Below, piece by piece: positions 11,101-21,800 of a DNA stretch of 64,000 nucleotides. Positions within the stretch are counted from its first letter, which is position 1; each line of letters starts with the position of its first letter. Made by a program: the position numbers and the translations under genes. Below the pieces are notes generated by a model. That model worked only from the letters and a program-made list of their open reading frames with translations, was not told where the DNA came from and searched no databases. The stretch covers positions 434,001 to 498,000 of the forward strand of contig JAGQDJ010000055.1 of NCBI GenBank assembly GCA_022885665.1, written 5' to 3'. Source of the stretch: Triops longicaudatus. Lineage: Eukaryota; Arthropoda; Branchiopoda; Notostraca; Triopsidae.

Positions 11101-12660
11101 ACAGATGAAGAATTACTGCGTTATTTAGGCAATCACAACGACGCCACTGAAGCCGGCCTAGGCCAATTACGCGCCCTTTTAGAGCAAAACTTGTCCGAAA
11201 AGCACCCAAGTACCACCCAGCATGTCGTGACCACCAGCATGTGTTCCAAAACCGAGCCGGTCAAAGATCCTTTGTTTGCCCGGCGCCGGGTGAGCTTCGA
11301 TACCTTGGCCGTATCGACCAACGCTGCCTCGGCTTCTCTGGCATCTGAAATCTCGCCGATGCACACTATCCCACCCAGTCCTAACACACGCCGGAAAGCT
11401 TTTAACTTCACGCCCATTTCTCCTCGTCACACTCCGGTGTCGGACACAGCACCCTCGTTGCGGAACCTCCTCTCGTCCCAATCCAGTAGCAGCGCAAATG
11501 CATCACCGTTCGTCTCGCCACGTACTACGCCCGGTCCCGAGTCGAATATCCAGCCTAATTTATTTTTACCACCAGCCAATGCGGTACTCTGTCGTTCGAG
11601 GCACAATTCCGCGTCCAGTTTGCTAGTAAACCGGGTCCGACATTCGTCCGGCGCGTCCGTCACCCTCAGACACGCCCCTTACCCCAGCATTCCGTACGGT
11701 GGCACCACCAGTACCACGACCTCGACCCAAGAACACGAAGCAGCCCTAGCACTGCGATCGAGACACAATTCGGCGGATTCGCATTCTCCCAAATCGGCAC
11801 CGTTGTCGCCCCTGGTGACGCAGAATAACATGCTGGCTAGAGCGTCAATGTCAGCGTCCAACCAGCCACCTGGAGATCTCAGGAGAAGGCACATGTCGGC
11901 AGGGACTATTTTGGGCCAACATAAAGCTTTGCCCAGCTTCGAGACCATGGCCAACAGCAGTAGCAGTAATAACCCGTGGAATGATCCGTTTAGCCAGGAA
12001 ATTGAGAAATTACTGGCAGACTCGAACCCGGTACTCGGTTCTCATGCGTCATCGAGCGTGTTATTAAGGTCGCAGTCGGTCCCCTTGCGTACGATGGCGT
12101 ACAACCAGTCGTTGCAGAATTCGTTGTTCCAACGGGCGAATCCGGCTTTTGCGAGTCAGGACAACAGCAGTCATTCCTACAGCCCGTATACCCCTACGCC
12201 AGTGCCTTCGGATTGGGCGGATTTTAGCACCAACAGTAATGACGGGATGATGGCTAGTCATGTGGCAACGATGGACCCGACAGCGGGAATGGCCGTAGCA
12301 GCGGGAAGTGGGACTGCGGAGGGCAGCGAGGATGATACGGTAGCGTTGGAATCGTTGGATCCGGATAGCTTGCGAGAGTTGATGAACCACGTTTATGCTT
12401 CGGAGGCGCTTAATTTTAATCAGTTGGATGGGGGAGTTATGGGGAACGAGCTGGAAACGGCGCAGGAGGTGACAGACGCCGTTTTCGAATCGGGGAATGT
12501 GGATAGGAGCTATCCGTTGGACGCGGCGGTGTTCAGTGGCTTGAACCCGTTGGGGAATGATGATGTCGTGGCGGCGCTTATGTCGTTGAGAGAAGTCGCG
12601 CCCGGCAGCGCCTGTGATTTGCAGCGGCTGGTACAAGACGTGTCTCAGAGCAGAAGTTAA
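8076..12660 (+). CDS. RFX5/RFX7-type winged-helix transcription factor
   Basis: Seven exons give 1161 residues: 8076-8575, 8661-8783, 8864-9179, 9251-9437, 9513-9640, 10329-10509 and 10610-12660. Phases agree throughout. The N-terminus is low complexity (N/S/T-rich), then comes a helical segment (VDHVLQKVTELTNLEKLLL), then an RFX DNA-binding domain at about 219-296. That domain includes ISTHLEEDASTSLPKHEVYE, LSTADFGKVMKQVFP and RRLGMRGHSRYCYSGLRKR, the latter holding the conserved DNA-contact residues. A conserved C-terminal neighbour follows (CVIREWSEKLL). The subtype matches RFX5/RFX7, not the RFX1-4 group with dimerisation domains. The ~680-residue tail is disordered and carries repeated R-x-R-H-N-S motifs. 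Intron 5 has a GC donor (CAG|GCAAGT). Two ATGs (8076, 8091) are possible starts; the second has a stronger context (AACATGG). Confidence 0.88.
9481..9504 (+). repeat. Poly(T) run next to splice acceptor
   Basis: 24 consecutive T form most of the polypyrimidine tract before the acceptor of RFX exon 5 (exon starts 9513). A simple homopolymer, expected to vary in length between individuals. Confidence 0.8.
9641..10328 (+). other. GC-AG intron of RFX gene with possible alternative last exon
   Basis: The fifth RFX intron starts GCAAGT after CAG and ends TTATAG, so it is a GC-AG intron; all other introns of the gene are GT-AG and about 70-100 bp, while this one is 688 bp. At 9781 a tract ttattcttcag is followed by an in-frame open stretch of 17 codons ending in TAG near 9837-9839. 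That could be an alternative terminal exon removing the long C-terminal region. There is no transcript evidence. Confidence 0.35.
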
Positions 12661-15600
12661 ACAGCACGGGTAAGGTTTCTTTAAAAGAAATTTTTCTATC
12701 GCTTTTCAATGCGGCAGTGTAATTTAGGATGATGCCTCGTAAGCTGCTAGTCTGCCTTACTGCAGACAGAAATGTATTCTTCAGAAACCTTAGGCTCTAG
12801 TATACAGACAATCCTTGACGAATAATATTGAAAATTGTTTCAAGGGCTAACATGCAAATGACTCACTAACTTAAAAAAAGGTTTTCAAGGTAATTTTGTA
12901 TTTAACACTTTGTACCACCCATGTTTGACTTTTCCGTGAAAAATACGTTGATTTAATTTTAATCATGTAGATAATCTTACAAATAATGAAGTGGGCATGT
13001 TTGGGTAGCGGATTAAAGCAACCTCCAATGGTCGTGTCAGTGATACCAAGTTTTTATTAGTTTCTTGTTCAGCTTACGTCGCCTTTTTGGCCATCGTTTT
13101 AAGGGTTAAAGAGGAAAAAGGTGGATTAATATTGGTTCGTTAATCTCAGGCAAGTTTTAAATCAGTGCTCTTGAATTGCGCGTCAATTATTGCAAAATGG
13201 GATAAAAGTCATTTAGATTTCGGTAACGTAGCCCTTTACGAACAAAATCGGATTTAAAGATTTTGAAGATGTTATGAAAGATCTTCAGTTCCAAAAAGAC
13301 ATAGTAATAATAAAATTAAATGGTAAAACAGCGAGAAGTTACTTTAAACAAAACGAAATTGAGGATAAATTCGGAAAGCTTTTCCCTTTGACCAGCTCGT
13401 GTGAGTAGTGTGAATGTATGGAAAAACAGGTCAATTGTGAGGATGCAGTCGAGAAGGAAATTAGAATATTCAGGTTATCCATGATGCATATGGTTGTGTG
13501 AACATAGCTTTGTGTAAAACCTTTTTATATTTTTTGTGTACGTGTTTTACGTATTGAAGTGTTTGATTTTAAATTTTGTCCTTTATTTCCAGGCATTTTT
13601 CCAGGCATTTACAGTACACAGTAGGCTTTGCGCGGAAGTGTTGATAATAGCAAGGAGATTTTGGAAGACGGATGAATCGATGAGTAACTTTACCTACCTG
13701 AAGATAATCCCATCGTTGATTAGAAAGCTAGTTTAACCGAAAATCGTACGGTGTCAAAAAAATCGGTAGACAGTGCAACATACGTATTTTATTGTGTACC
13801 ATGAAGAAAAAAATGTGGCATTCTTCCTCTGACCGTAAGTTGTGTTTCCGGAAATGTTGTTTCCTTTCAAAGCTAAAAAAACGACTTCGTTTTCCCCCTT
13901 TTAGTTTCTGTTTTGCACTTTCTACTGTGCTTTAATGAGTGAAGGACCTTCTCCATTTTCAAAAGTACAAATGAAGTGGCGCTCAAAGAACGACCCCACG
14001 ATCTCTGCGATAAAAAAGTCCCCCCTGTTTCTGAAAAAAATAATAGTTTTGGCTGAAGATTGCGGTTTGTGAGTCGAGATGAGTTCACCGTCCCTTGGGA
14101 GTCCTAGTAAATCGACAAAAAACGAGTCGAGTGGCAAGTGCGTAGTTGCTCCGGGAGTTGGGGGAGTAAATTCACGCACAACTTTTGGGGAAGTATTTGT
14201 AAAAAGAAAAAGGATGGAAGGGGACTACTATTGAAAACTCTTAAGAATTTTCTTGCCTCACCCAAGTGCCTTGTGCAACGTTTTGTTGGAACATTTTTTT
14301 GGAATTGAGCGATTTTTATTTTTCATCCTGGTTCTACTACGAAAATGCCGAAATTCTTTTTAGGGGTGCAGTAATTAGAGCCTTTTTCTATTTGTTAGCG
14401 CTTTTTCAATTTATTCTATGCTTCTCTTTCAGAAATTGGGTGGTTTTTAGTGATCTCTTTGCAAGGGGATTTATTTTTAAAAAGGAAGTTACATTTTTGG
14501 GGAAAGTTTTTTCCTTACTCGTACCTTGAAGTTAAATAACGGATGGCCAATCTAGCGTTGTTATATTGCTTGATAGATGATTTTTTTGGTTTTGGTAGAT
14601 CGATTTTTAAAGTAGAGTAAAGGGCGTTCAAGTCGGGGGGTTAACGATCTTCTCTAAGCGTGGTGGATAAGAAATAGTGTTAATATCATAGCATGCGCTT
14701 CTTTTAATGTCGCCAAGCAAAAAGTTGTTTGTTTGTGGCAGCTGCTTAACACTTTTGGACAAACTACTCGAAAAAGGACATGAGTTCTGTTGTCATTTTG
14801 CCCGCTTTGCTCCCCGACACCAGACTTTTCTTCTGTCGTGTTTAGTTGGTGAATGTAAGGCAAAGCGAAGGGAATCGGAGAGGCTGATCATTTTTCATTT
14901 GTCAGAAGCTGTGTAGCTTGATGAGAGCTCGTAACTTCATTGGTTTTTATTTTGCACCGTGTTTATTGTAATTCGTGTTATAGTCTACTAATACAGAACG
15001 ATATAAAACTGATTGTTTACAATTTGTTAGTGCGAAATAGTATTTAAGACAAGCATCCAGTAAAGTATTGGTGTAAATATTTCCCGGAATACCGAAGAAG
15101 TAAAAGGTCTAATAAGCTTTGTGTATAACAGCGTCTACATGGAGGGGTAATACGACTGAAGTAAGTACGACAGCCATGTCACGGTCTCATGCGCGCGTAT
15201 TACCGGATACTACATTCGCTAGAACATCTCTTAAATCCTTCAGTCGGTATTAGCGTTTCTTGAGTTTCCAGATAGCATGGTTACTCACATGTCTGTTGAA
15301 GCTTATATAAGAGTTTTTCTTTTCTGAATTACAAGACGTATATGTGGTGTATTTTATCGTGAACTGAACTGAACAACGGGGCTAGCAAATTATAATAACA
15401 GACGTTTTGGCGTGTACGAGATTTGCTCAACGGTCATTTTGGCGTGAGCGCATCAGTTCCGTAGCCCACTGCTTTTCAACGTTAACAATCCTCTCTGAGT
15501 TGAACGGAGAACTGCTTAACACGTATTTTATTGTCAACGCGGAGAACAACTTGCCAAAGGATTAGATTGTGATAAAATACCCATGATCGAGAGGTCAAGG

Positions 15601-15699
15601 GCCACAGCAAAGGTGCTGTAAAGTTGCAGGTTCGAGTATGGACAAGGCAATGAGTTTTTTTTTTTTAATTTCAATTCTTTAATATTATTTTTTTTATTT

Positions 15700-15704
<5 letters not shown>

Positions 15705-15743
<39 letters not shown>
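15705..15743. repeat. (AT)n microsatellite
   Basis: About 39 bp of uninterrupted AT dinucleotides, preceded by T/A-rich sequence. Intergenic. Confidence 0.9.
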
Positions 15744-15744
<1 letters not shown>

Positions 15745-16194
15745 GCCTTAATACCCTTTGCGCAATTTGCGAGCAAAGTAGTTCGGATACTCTGTTAAAG
15801 AAATGCAAGTCTAAATTGTATTTCAAAAGCAAAATCTAAGAAGGTAAAACAAACGTTTGGGGATAACAACTAAGGGAGGAAAGCTAAAATGCATATACGT
15901 GTAAAAAATAGTTGAAACACTCACTAAAACTTAATCGGGGAAGATTTCTCTGCAACCGCTACTCAAAATCACGTCGGACAATCAGAAGTGTATCCACAGA
16001 TGAACAATAACTATGGAGAACTGTACTCAAAGAAGTACAGTAGTCTATTTTGAAAATTTCTGAAACAAATAATTTGTTAAAAACGATATAGTTAAATATA
16101 TCAATATCTACTGCCAAACACTCACTTTAGATTTCTTTTTCGTAAGAATATCCAAAGTCAAACGCAGTTTTGTAGACAGCAGTTGCACTAGGAG

Positions 16195-16365
16195 AGCAGG
16201 GCCATCCCAGGATTTTGGCTCGGAGGGGTTTTTAGAGGTTTCGGGGGGTGTAAGGGGGTTCGCATAAATTTTTTTTTTACGTTTTCTTTTACGTTTATCT
16301 TCCCCATCATAAAATAAAAACTCCGCGAAAGGTCGACACCCTAACCCCCCTGGATACGGCGTTGT
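16195..16365. repeat. Repeat-like segment with G-run and C-run ends
   Basis: The segment opens with gggccatcccaggattttgg followed by G-rich DNA (cggggggtgtaaggggg) and closes with taacccccctggatacgg. The ends are partly inverted relative to each other. A similar layout (G-run, short spacer, C-run, then a 'ggttacggccctg' end) occurs at 51471-51640. It looks like a dispersed short element but cannot be classified here. Confidence 0.3.
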
Positions 16366-17656
16366 AGGAGAGAACATAAAATTTTGTCAAAAACTAGGCC
16401 TCGACTTGCTCATCTACTACCACTTTTTTCCGTATGGCTAAAAAAAACACTTCTAAAATACTCTTCAATCACGTAACCCCACGTCTAGTCAGCCTAAAAA
16501 CATAAAATAATAAAAAGTAGTTTGTGAGAACGAGTTACGATAAAATCATTACACAAAGCGAACAAGGATTTAGATTAGGTAAAAAACAACAACAATGAAA
16601 AGACTTATAAATAAAATTTAACAGACCTTGATCAAAACACGTCCGTCCGCTGAAAGCCAACTTTTGGTCTGCAGTCCTGCGTCCTTACCTTGCAAAGAAT
16701 ATAGAATTTATCGTGACAGCTTTTCATAACACATTTGACCTTCACCGATGAAAAGGTTAATCAACAACCAGCTTTTGCCTAAAACAGACTATGCAAGAAC
16801 AATCCTAAAAAGGCACGCTTTCAAACAAAATCTTGTCCTCTTACGAATCCTATAGAAATAATAGACCCTCGACATGACATTGCTAAAACTCAACCCGCCA
16901 TCGAGGTATGACAATCGGAAACACAGGTTTTGCCACACTAGACCCCGAACAAATCCGTTTTTTCCTATAAGGTTAATCCAAAACATTCTTTACCGATGAC
17001 GAGTACAAGTACACAAACACACGTACCAATAACTTCTTTCGAATATACAAACAACAAAAGTCACTTTGTCGAATTTCTTTTTCCGTTATTTTTTTCCTTT
17101 TTTAAGTATAAAGGCGTAAAAAGTACATGAGTTGGATTATACTGTGGTTAAAGTTCAGTTAAATATAAGTTAAACTTCGTTACATTTCAATATTTAGAGA
17201 TGAAAACTAGAAACTCCCCATTGAAACTCTTTTACTTTTTACTGCCGCGCCCTCGAAACTGCATTTTTTTAAGGGGAATTCTTCTAAAGGTAGACCTAGT
17301 TTGGAAAATTATTTGCTTCTTTTTGCTCGTTGCATTCAGTAAAATTGTTACCCCTTTCCATGGAGCATGACTAAAATTTTTCTTAAGCTTAACACAAAAC
17401 AAGTCCATTCACCTATTCAGGCCGAAATGACTCCCAAATTTCCCCGCAACACCAGCAGTCATTTACAACGCAACAAGTTGTTTTGTTCGTTATATACAAA
17501 CTTTGCACAACGGATAAACCCAACCTTGATAGCTGGGCTTCCCATCCTTTGAGTGCCCACCCTTATTGTTAACCCTAAAGCAATATTTAAACGCGGGCAT
17601 TCCCCTTTTCATAAGCATAATATTTACTTTAAGGTTAGGTGCGCAGCGTACCAAGG

Positions 17657-17692
17657 TATATAAAAGGTAGGAATTCTAAGCTTCCAGTCAGT
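17657..17692 (+). promoter_or_regulatory. TATA box and TCAGT initiator of the two-Kunitz gene
   Basis: tatataaaag at about 17657-17666 is followed about 30 bp later by TCAGT at 17688-17692, which is the arthropod initiator consensus. The coding start is at 17746, giving a leader of about 56 nt without an upstream ATG. Confidence 0.65.
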
Positions 17693-17745
17693 TTACGATC
17701 AGCAAGTTCGCCTTCTGCTTGCAATTTCCTCATTTGATAGTTACA

Positions 17746-18225
17746 ATGAAGTTACTGCACTCATTTGCTGCAACGGCGACAATTTTGCTCTCGTACAGTT
17801 TTAATTTCCTGCATGCTGCCAGTTTGCCTAGTCCCGTCGAGTGTACCCTACCTGTAAGCGTAGGAAAGTGCCGAGGCTCCATTCGCGCGTTCTACTTCAA
17901 CGCCGAAGAAAATGCCTGCAAGTTTTTCCTTTACAGCGGCTGCGATGGCAACGCGAACCGCTTCGAATCCGCAGAAAGCTGTCAATCTCGGTGCGTGCCC
18001 GATGCTCGTAGAAAACGCCAAGACGAACAAGCCCAGGATATTTGCTTCCTGCCACCCATTCGTACAGCAGGAATATCATGCTTGGGTTTCATGCCTCGCT
18101 ATACTTTTGACCTTACCACACGTCAGTGCAGATCTTACATTTACGGTGGGTGTGGACGCACTGCCAATTTATTCGATACCGAGCAAGATTGTCTGGCCAC
18201 GTGCGGTCAGCACATGAGTCCTTAA
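17746..18225 (+). CDS. Secreted protein with two Kunitz domains
   Basis: A single exon encodes 159 residues: signal peptide (MKLLHSFAATATILLSYSF, then FLHAA), Kunitz 1 (about residues 34-84), a linker with a furin-type RRKR site, and Kunitz 2 (about 101-155). Kunitz 1 has six cysteines with the usual GxxNRF core and arginine at the P1 position (GKC-R-GS), suggesting trypsin-like targets. Kunitz 2 has a longer first loop (11 residues between Cys1 and Cys2 instead of 8), leucine at the P1 position and GGCGRTANLF in place of GGCxGNxNxF. This second subtype recurs in the two neighbouring genes. The RRKR site could separate the two domains after secretion. The lack of introns contrasts with its neighbours. 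Confidence 0.88.
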   Translation: MKLLHSFAATATILLSYSFNFLHAASLPSPVECTLPVSVGKCRGSIRAFYFNAEENACKFFLYSGCDGNANRFESAESCQSRCVPDARRKRQDEQAQDICFLPPIRTAGISCLGFMPRYTFDLTTRQCRSYIYGGCGRTANLFDTEQDCLATCGQHMSP

Positions 18226-18833
18226 TGTACAAATTTGACTTCCTATATTCAAAACTATTTCGTTGGAAATACACGTTTCTCATTTAAACTACAACTGACC
18301 GAAATTTACTGAGTGACGAAGCTAAAAAAAAAGACATGTTTTGAAAGGAATGTTTTTTCTTCTTTATAAAAACAGTTTTCGAGAAAGCACTCAAAAACAC
18401 GCGTTCAAAACACAAACAAAAAATGTTTGTTAAAAGTCCTCGTAAGCGACGTATTTCCCCGACAGTATAGGAAAAATATGTGCGTATGACACAGTTGCTA
18501 GGGATAACCCACATGTTATGCTGGTCTTATTCACAAGGTTGGGCAAACCGTAAACAGATCATCAAGTTTCTGGAACGCAAAAAAGGACCAAAAGGCATGT
18601 CATTTATGTGTTTCATGGAGGACTGCCGGCATTTGCAATTTGATACCAATATTGCATAACTGTTCACGATAACATTCTGTCAGCCGATACTTAGCGGTAA
18701 GCATAAATACATAGAGCTCTACCTAAACTTGCTTATTTTGGACTGTTGCGACGTTGGTTCAAGTTAACGCTATATACTGCATTACATTTGTTTGGTTCTT
18801 TAGTTAAATGTTCACATAATTTCTTGAAATTCC
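18226..18833. other. Spacer between two Kunitz genes
   Basis: The 3' flank of the two-Kunitz gene and the 5' flank of the mosaic gene. A tatata stretch lies near 18770, but no convincing TATA-initiator pair was seen. No additional gene. Confidence 0.5.
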
Positions 18834-21800
18834 ATGATGAAGATCTGGCTGCTTTTAGGCATCGTAGGCCTTGCATCTGCCCGAGCAAGTAAGGGAAAAT
18901 TCTGTATGTAATTATTGTCGCAGATCGTAAGATTGTTCAATTGTCTCGTTGTTTTTATAATCGTGAGATTGTTTTATATTTGTAATCCGAATGGTCAAGT
19001 CTTAGCATTCTGATATTCGCACACATCCCCACATATTTAAATGGTAGAATTCCAAAAACAGACTTTGTGTATTACGACCGTAAGTCAATATTACGAACCC
19101 AGTGAACCTCGAAGGTCAATTCATAGAATTCTGACATTACCAAGTTTCTAAATGGCAGAATTCCAAAGACTGACTTTGCAGATTAGAACTACAAGATAAT
19201 CTTAAGACCCGATTGACAAACCCATACAGTTTTTATAAGCAATGAGAGGCAAAATGCGTACGACTCAGTGCTTTTCACATGGAAGCGGCTGTAATTCCTC
19301 TAACTCGAATTCTTTTGTCATTAGAGGGGAGACTCGAAGAACGTTCGTGCGAGATACCTGTAGTTGTCGAACCTGACACAAGATGTAAAGAAGAATTTCG
19401 GATGTGGGCGTTTAATACCGCTTCACAACAATGCGAACGATTCGTACTGACCGGCTGCAAGCTTATGCCGTACCTGGATAATCTGTATGATTCTAGACAC
19501 GAGTGTATGTCTAGTTGTGACAAGTCGAGTAAGACAACAAACTCAAAATCTACTTTTCTGCATAAATAAAAAATTTAAGAATAAACAAAAGAATATTAAT
19601 AATAATTAATTAAAAAAATAATGAAAATAAAACATGCCGTTTTCGATCAAACAGATCCACTACTCCAAGTAGAAATGCCACCGACCGACTTTTGTTTCCT
19701 TCCACCAACCAAGGGCATCATTCAGTGCATGGCTTACATGCCAAAATGGACTTTCGACGTTTCAGCTGTCGAAGGTCCTCGCTGCGTTAAATACATCTAC
19801 GGTGGATGTGCCAGAACAGAGAATTTATTTCGCAGCGAAAAAGATTGCCTTGCGGCCTGCGGCGATGTCATAACAAGTGAAATTAAACTATCACCATTTT
19901 CTTCAAAGTAAGAATTTTTTTAAAAACTAGAAATTAAAAAGCAATGTCCTGCACGGGATGGAATAACTTCATGCGATAAATACTGCTCCGGAGATCGCGA
20001 CTGTGACGCAGGAGAAGTCTGCTGTCCGAGCCTTGACAAGAAATGCGGAGCGCAGTGCGTTCCCGCAGTGACTTCTACACAAGAAGAAAAAAACGGAACT
20101 CTCGTGACGGTTGAAGAACGCACTATGCTGACATTGAAAACACAAGCAATCTGTGAGCAGCCTGTGCGAGAAGGACCTTGCTTTGCAGCGATCAGAAGGT
20201 TTGCCTTTAAGCAAGAAAAGAATCGCTGCGAAGTATTTCTTTACGGAGGATGCCAGGGTAACGATAATAATTTTGATAGCGTCAGCGAATGTCAAATGAC
20301 ATGTGGAGGTGACATTCCTAATGACGGTAACTAAACAAAACAAATAATCATAAATAAACTTTAATGACAGACCGTGTTTGCAGACCTGGCTTGCGCTAAC
20401 GTACAGTGTGATACAGAATCGACTCGTCAATACAAAGACCGCAACTGCATTCCACAGTACACCAAAGGAGCTTGCTGTCCTACTAGCTATTACTGCGAAG
20501 ATAATTCTGGTTAGTTTTTTTTTGCATTTTTTGAATTTAATTTTCTTGAAATGGAAATAATCTAAGCTTCATAAACTTGCGCAGAAACACCATTGGCTGA
20601 GCCAGAACCGCAAGCGTGCGTCTACAAAGGACAAAGTTACGAAATTGGTGCTAACATTCCTGCCGTCACTAAAGACGATCCGTGTTTAACTTGTCAGTGT
20701 ACACCAAACCCTGCACCGTAACTTGTTAAGTAAATAGAAACGAAACTATTACTGATTATTATATTTAATTTCAGATTGCCACCTTCCATGACGTGTTCAA
20801 GACAAGCCTGTCCTCCGCTGCAAGACTCCTCATCAACGAATTGTATACTTTTCGTACCTCCGGGCAAATGTTGCCCCGAATGGAAATGTGGTACTTTATC
20901 TATATTCAAACTGTAACAGGAATCATTATAAAATTTTCTGTTGTAGAACCAGTGTCATCTTTAGCTACTTGCCAAGCTAATAATCAGACTTATCAAGAGG
21001 GCGACATTTTCAATGTCACACCTTGTCGTCGGTGCACTTGCACAGCAAACTACACCGGTAAGTCATTCTGACACTTTGATGAGTAAACAAACAATTTAAA
21101 CTTATTAATGCCCAGATGGCAGTGGCTACGGCTGCTCTGATGAAGTCTGCTTATCACAGCCACCTTCACCGAATTGCGTGCCAGTATATGAAACTGGTGT
21201 TTGCTGTCCCGTGGACTTCCATTGTCGTAAGCAAAGAAAGTTAACGACGCACAGAACATGAAACTAACTCTTCCACGAATACAAAATCTCCTTGTATAGC
21301 TACCAGTGAAACTGTGGCAGTAATCTCCACACCTAAACCAGACCTTTTGGCAATTCGACCCTCGTTTAATCAATCCGACTGTTTGCTTCCATCAAGGGTC
21401 GGTAGATGCAAAGCCAGCTTCTTACGATACTATTACGACCCTGCTACCCAAAAATGCAAGTCTTTCTACTATGGAGGATGCAATGTAAGTTTAGCTTTCA
21501 TTCAACATTGTTTGTTTGCATTTATTCAACTTTTGTTCGGCATTGTTTTTATGCACAAAAACGCGGTCGAGTGTTTTACTGAAAGTTTTCATAATTTCAT
21601 TAATTTTAAAAATCCTGAAATAGTTTGCATTCTGTATTAATTACGCAGGGTAACGCGAACCGGTTTGAAACGCAATGGGAATGCGAGAAAGCATGCGCAG
21701 ACATAACGCTCGGAAAAGACATCAGTTCAAGAGGTATAATCTTTAATATTTTTGTATTTTGTGGAAATCGAGTTCTCCAATTATTGTTTGTACCCAATAG

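Larger units (their letters stand above)
12661..17655. other. Gene-free interval between RFX and the Kunitz cluster
   Basis: About 5 kb without a supported gene on either strand. It begins with the expected RFX 3' untranslated region. It contains the AT microsatellite at 15705-15743 and a G-rich/C-rich repeat-like segment around 16195-16350; both are listed separately. Open frames are short, A/T-rich and lack recognisable domains. Confidence 0.6.

Noticed and set aside
15534..15776. Minus-strand frame with YIYIYI repeats
   Set aside because: Translation of the AT microsatellite.
16108..16377. Minus-strand frame with a PGGLGCRPFAEF-like phrase
   Set aside because: The phrase is the translation of the G/C-run repeat border and a poly-K run from simple sequence, not a gene.
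20378..20560. Plus-strand frame across exon 5 of the mosaic gene
   Set aside because: Wrong frame; the spliced reading gives the cysteine-rich half VWC with phase 1 borders.
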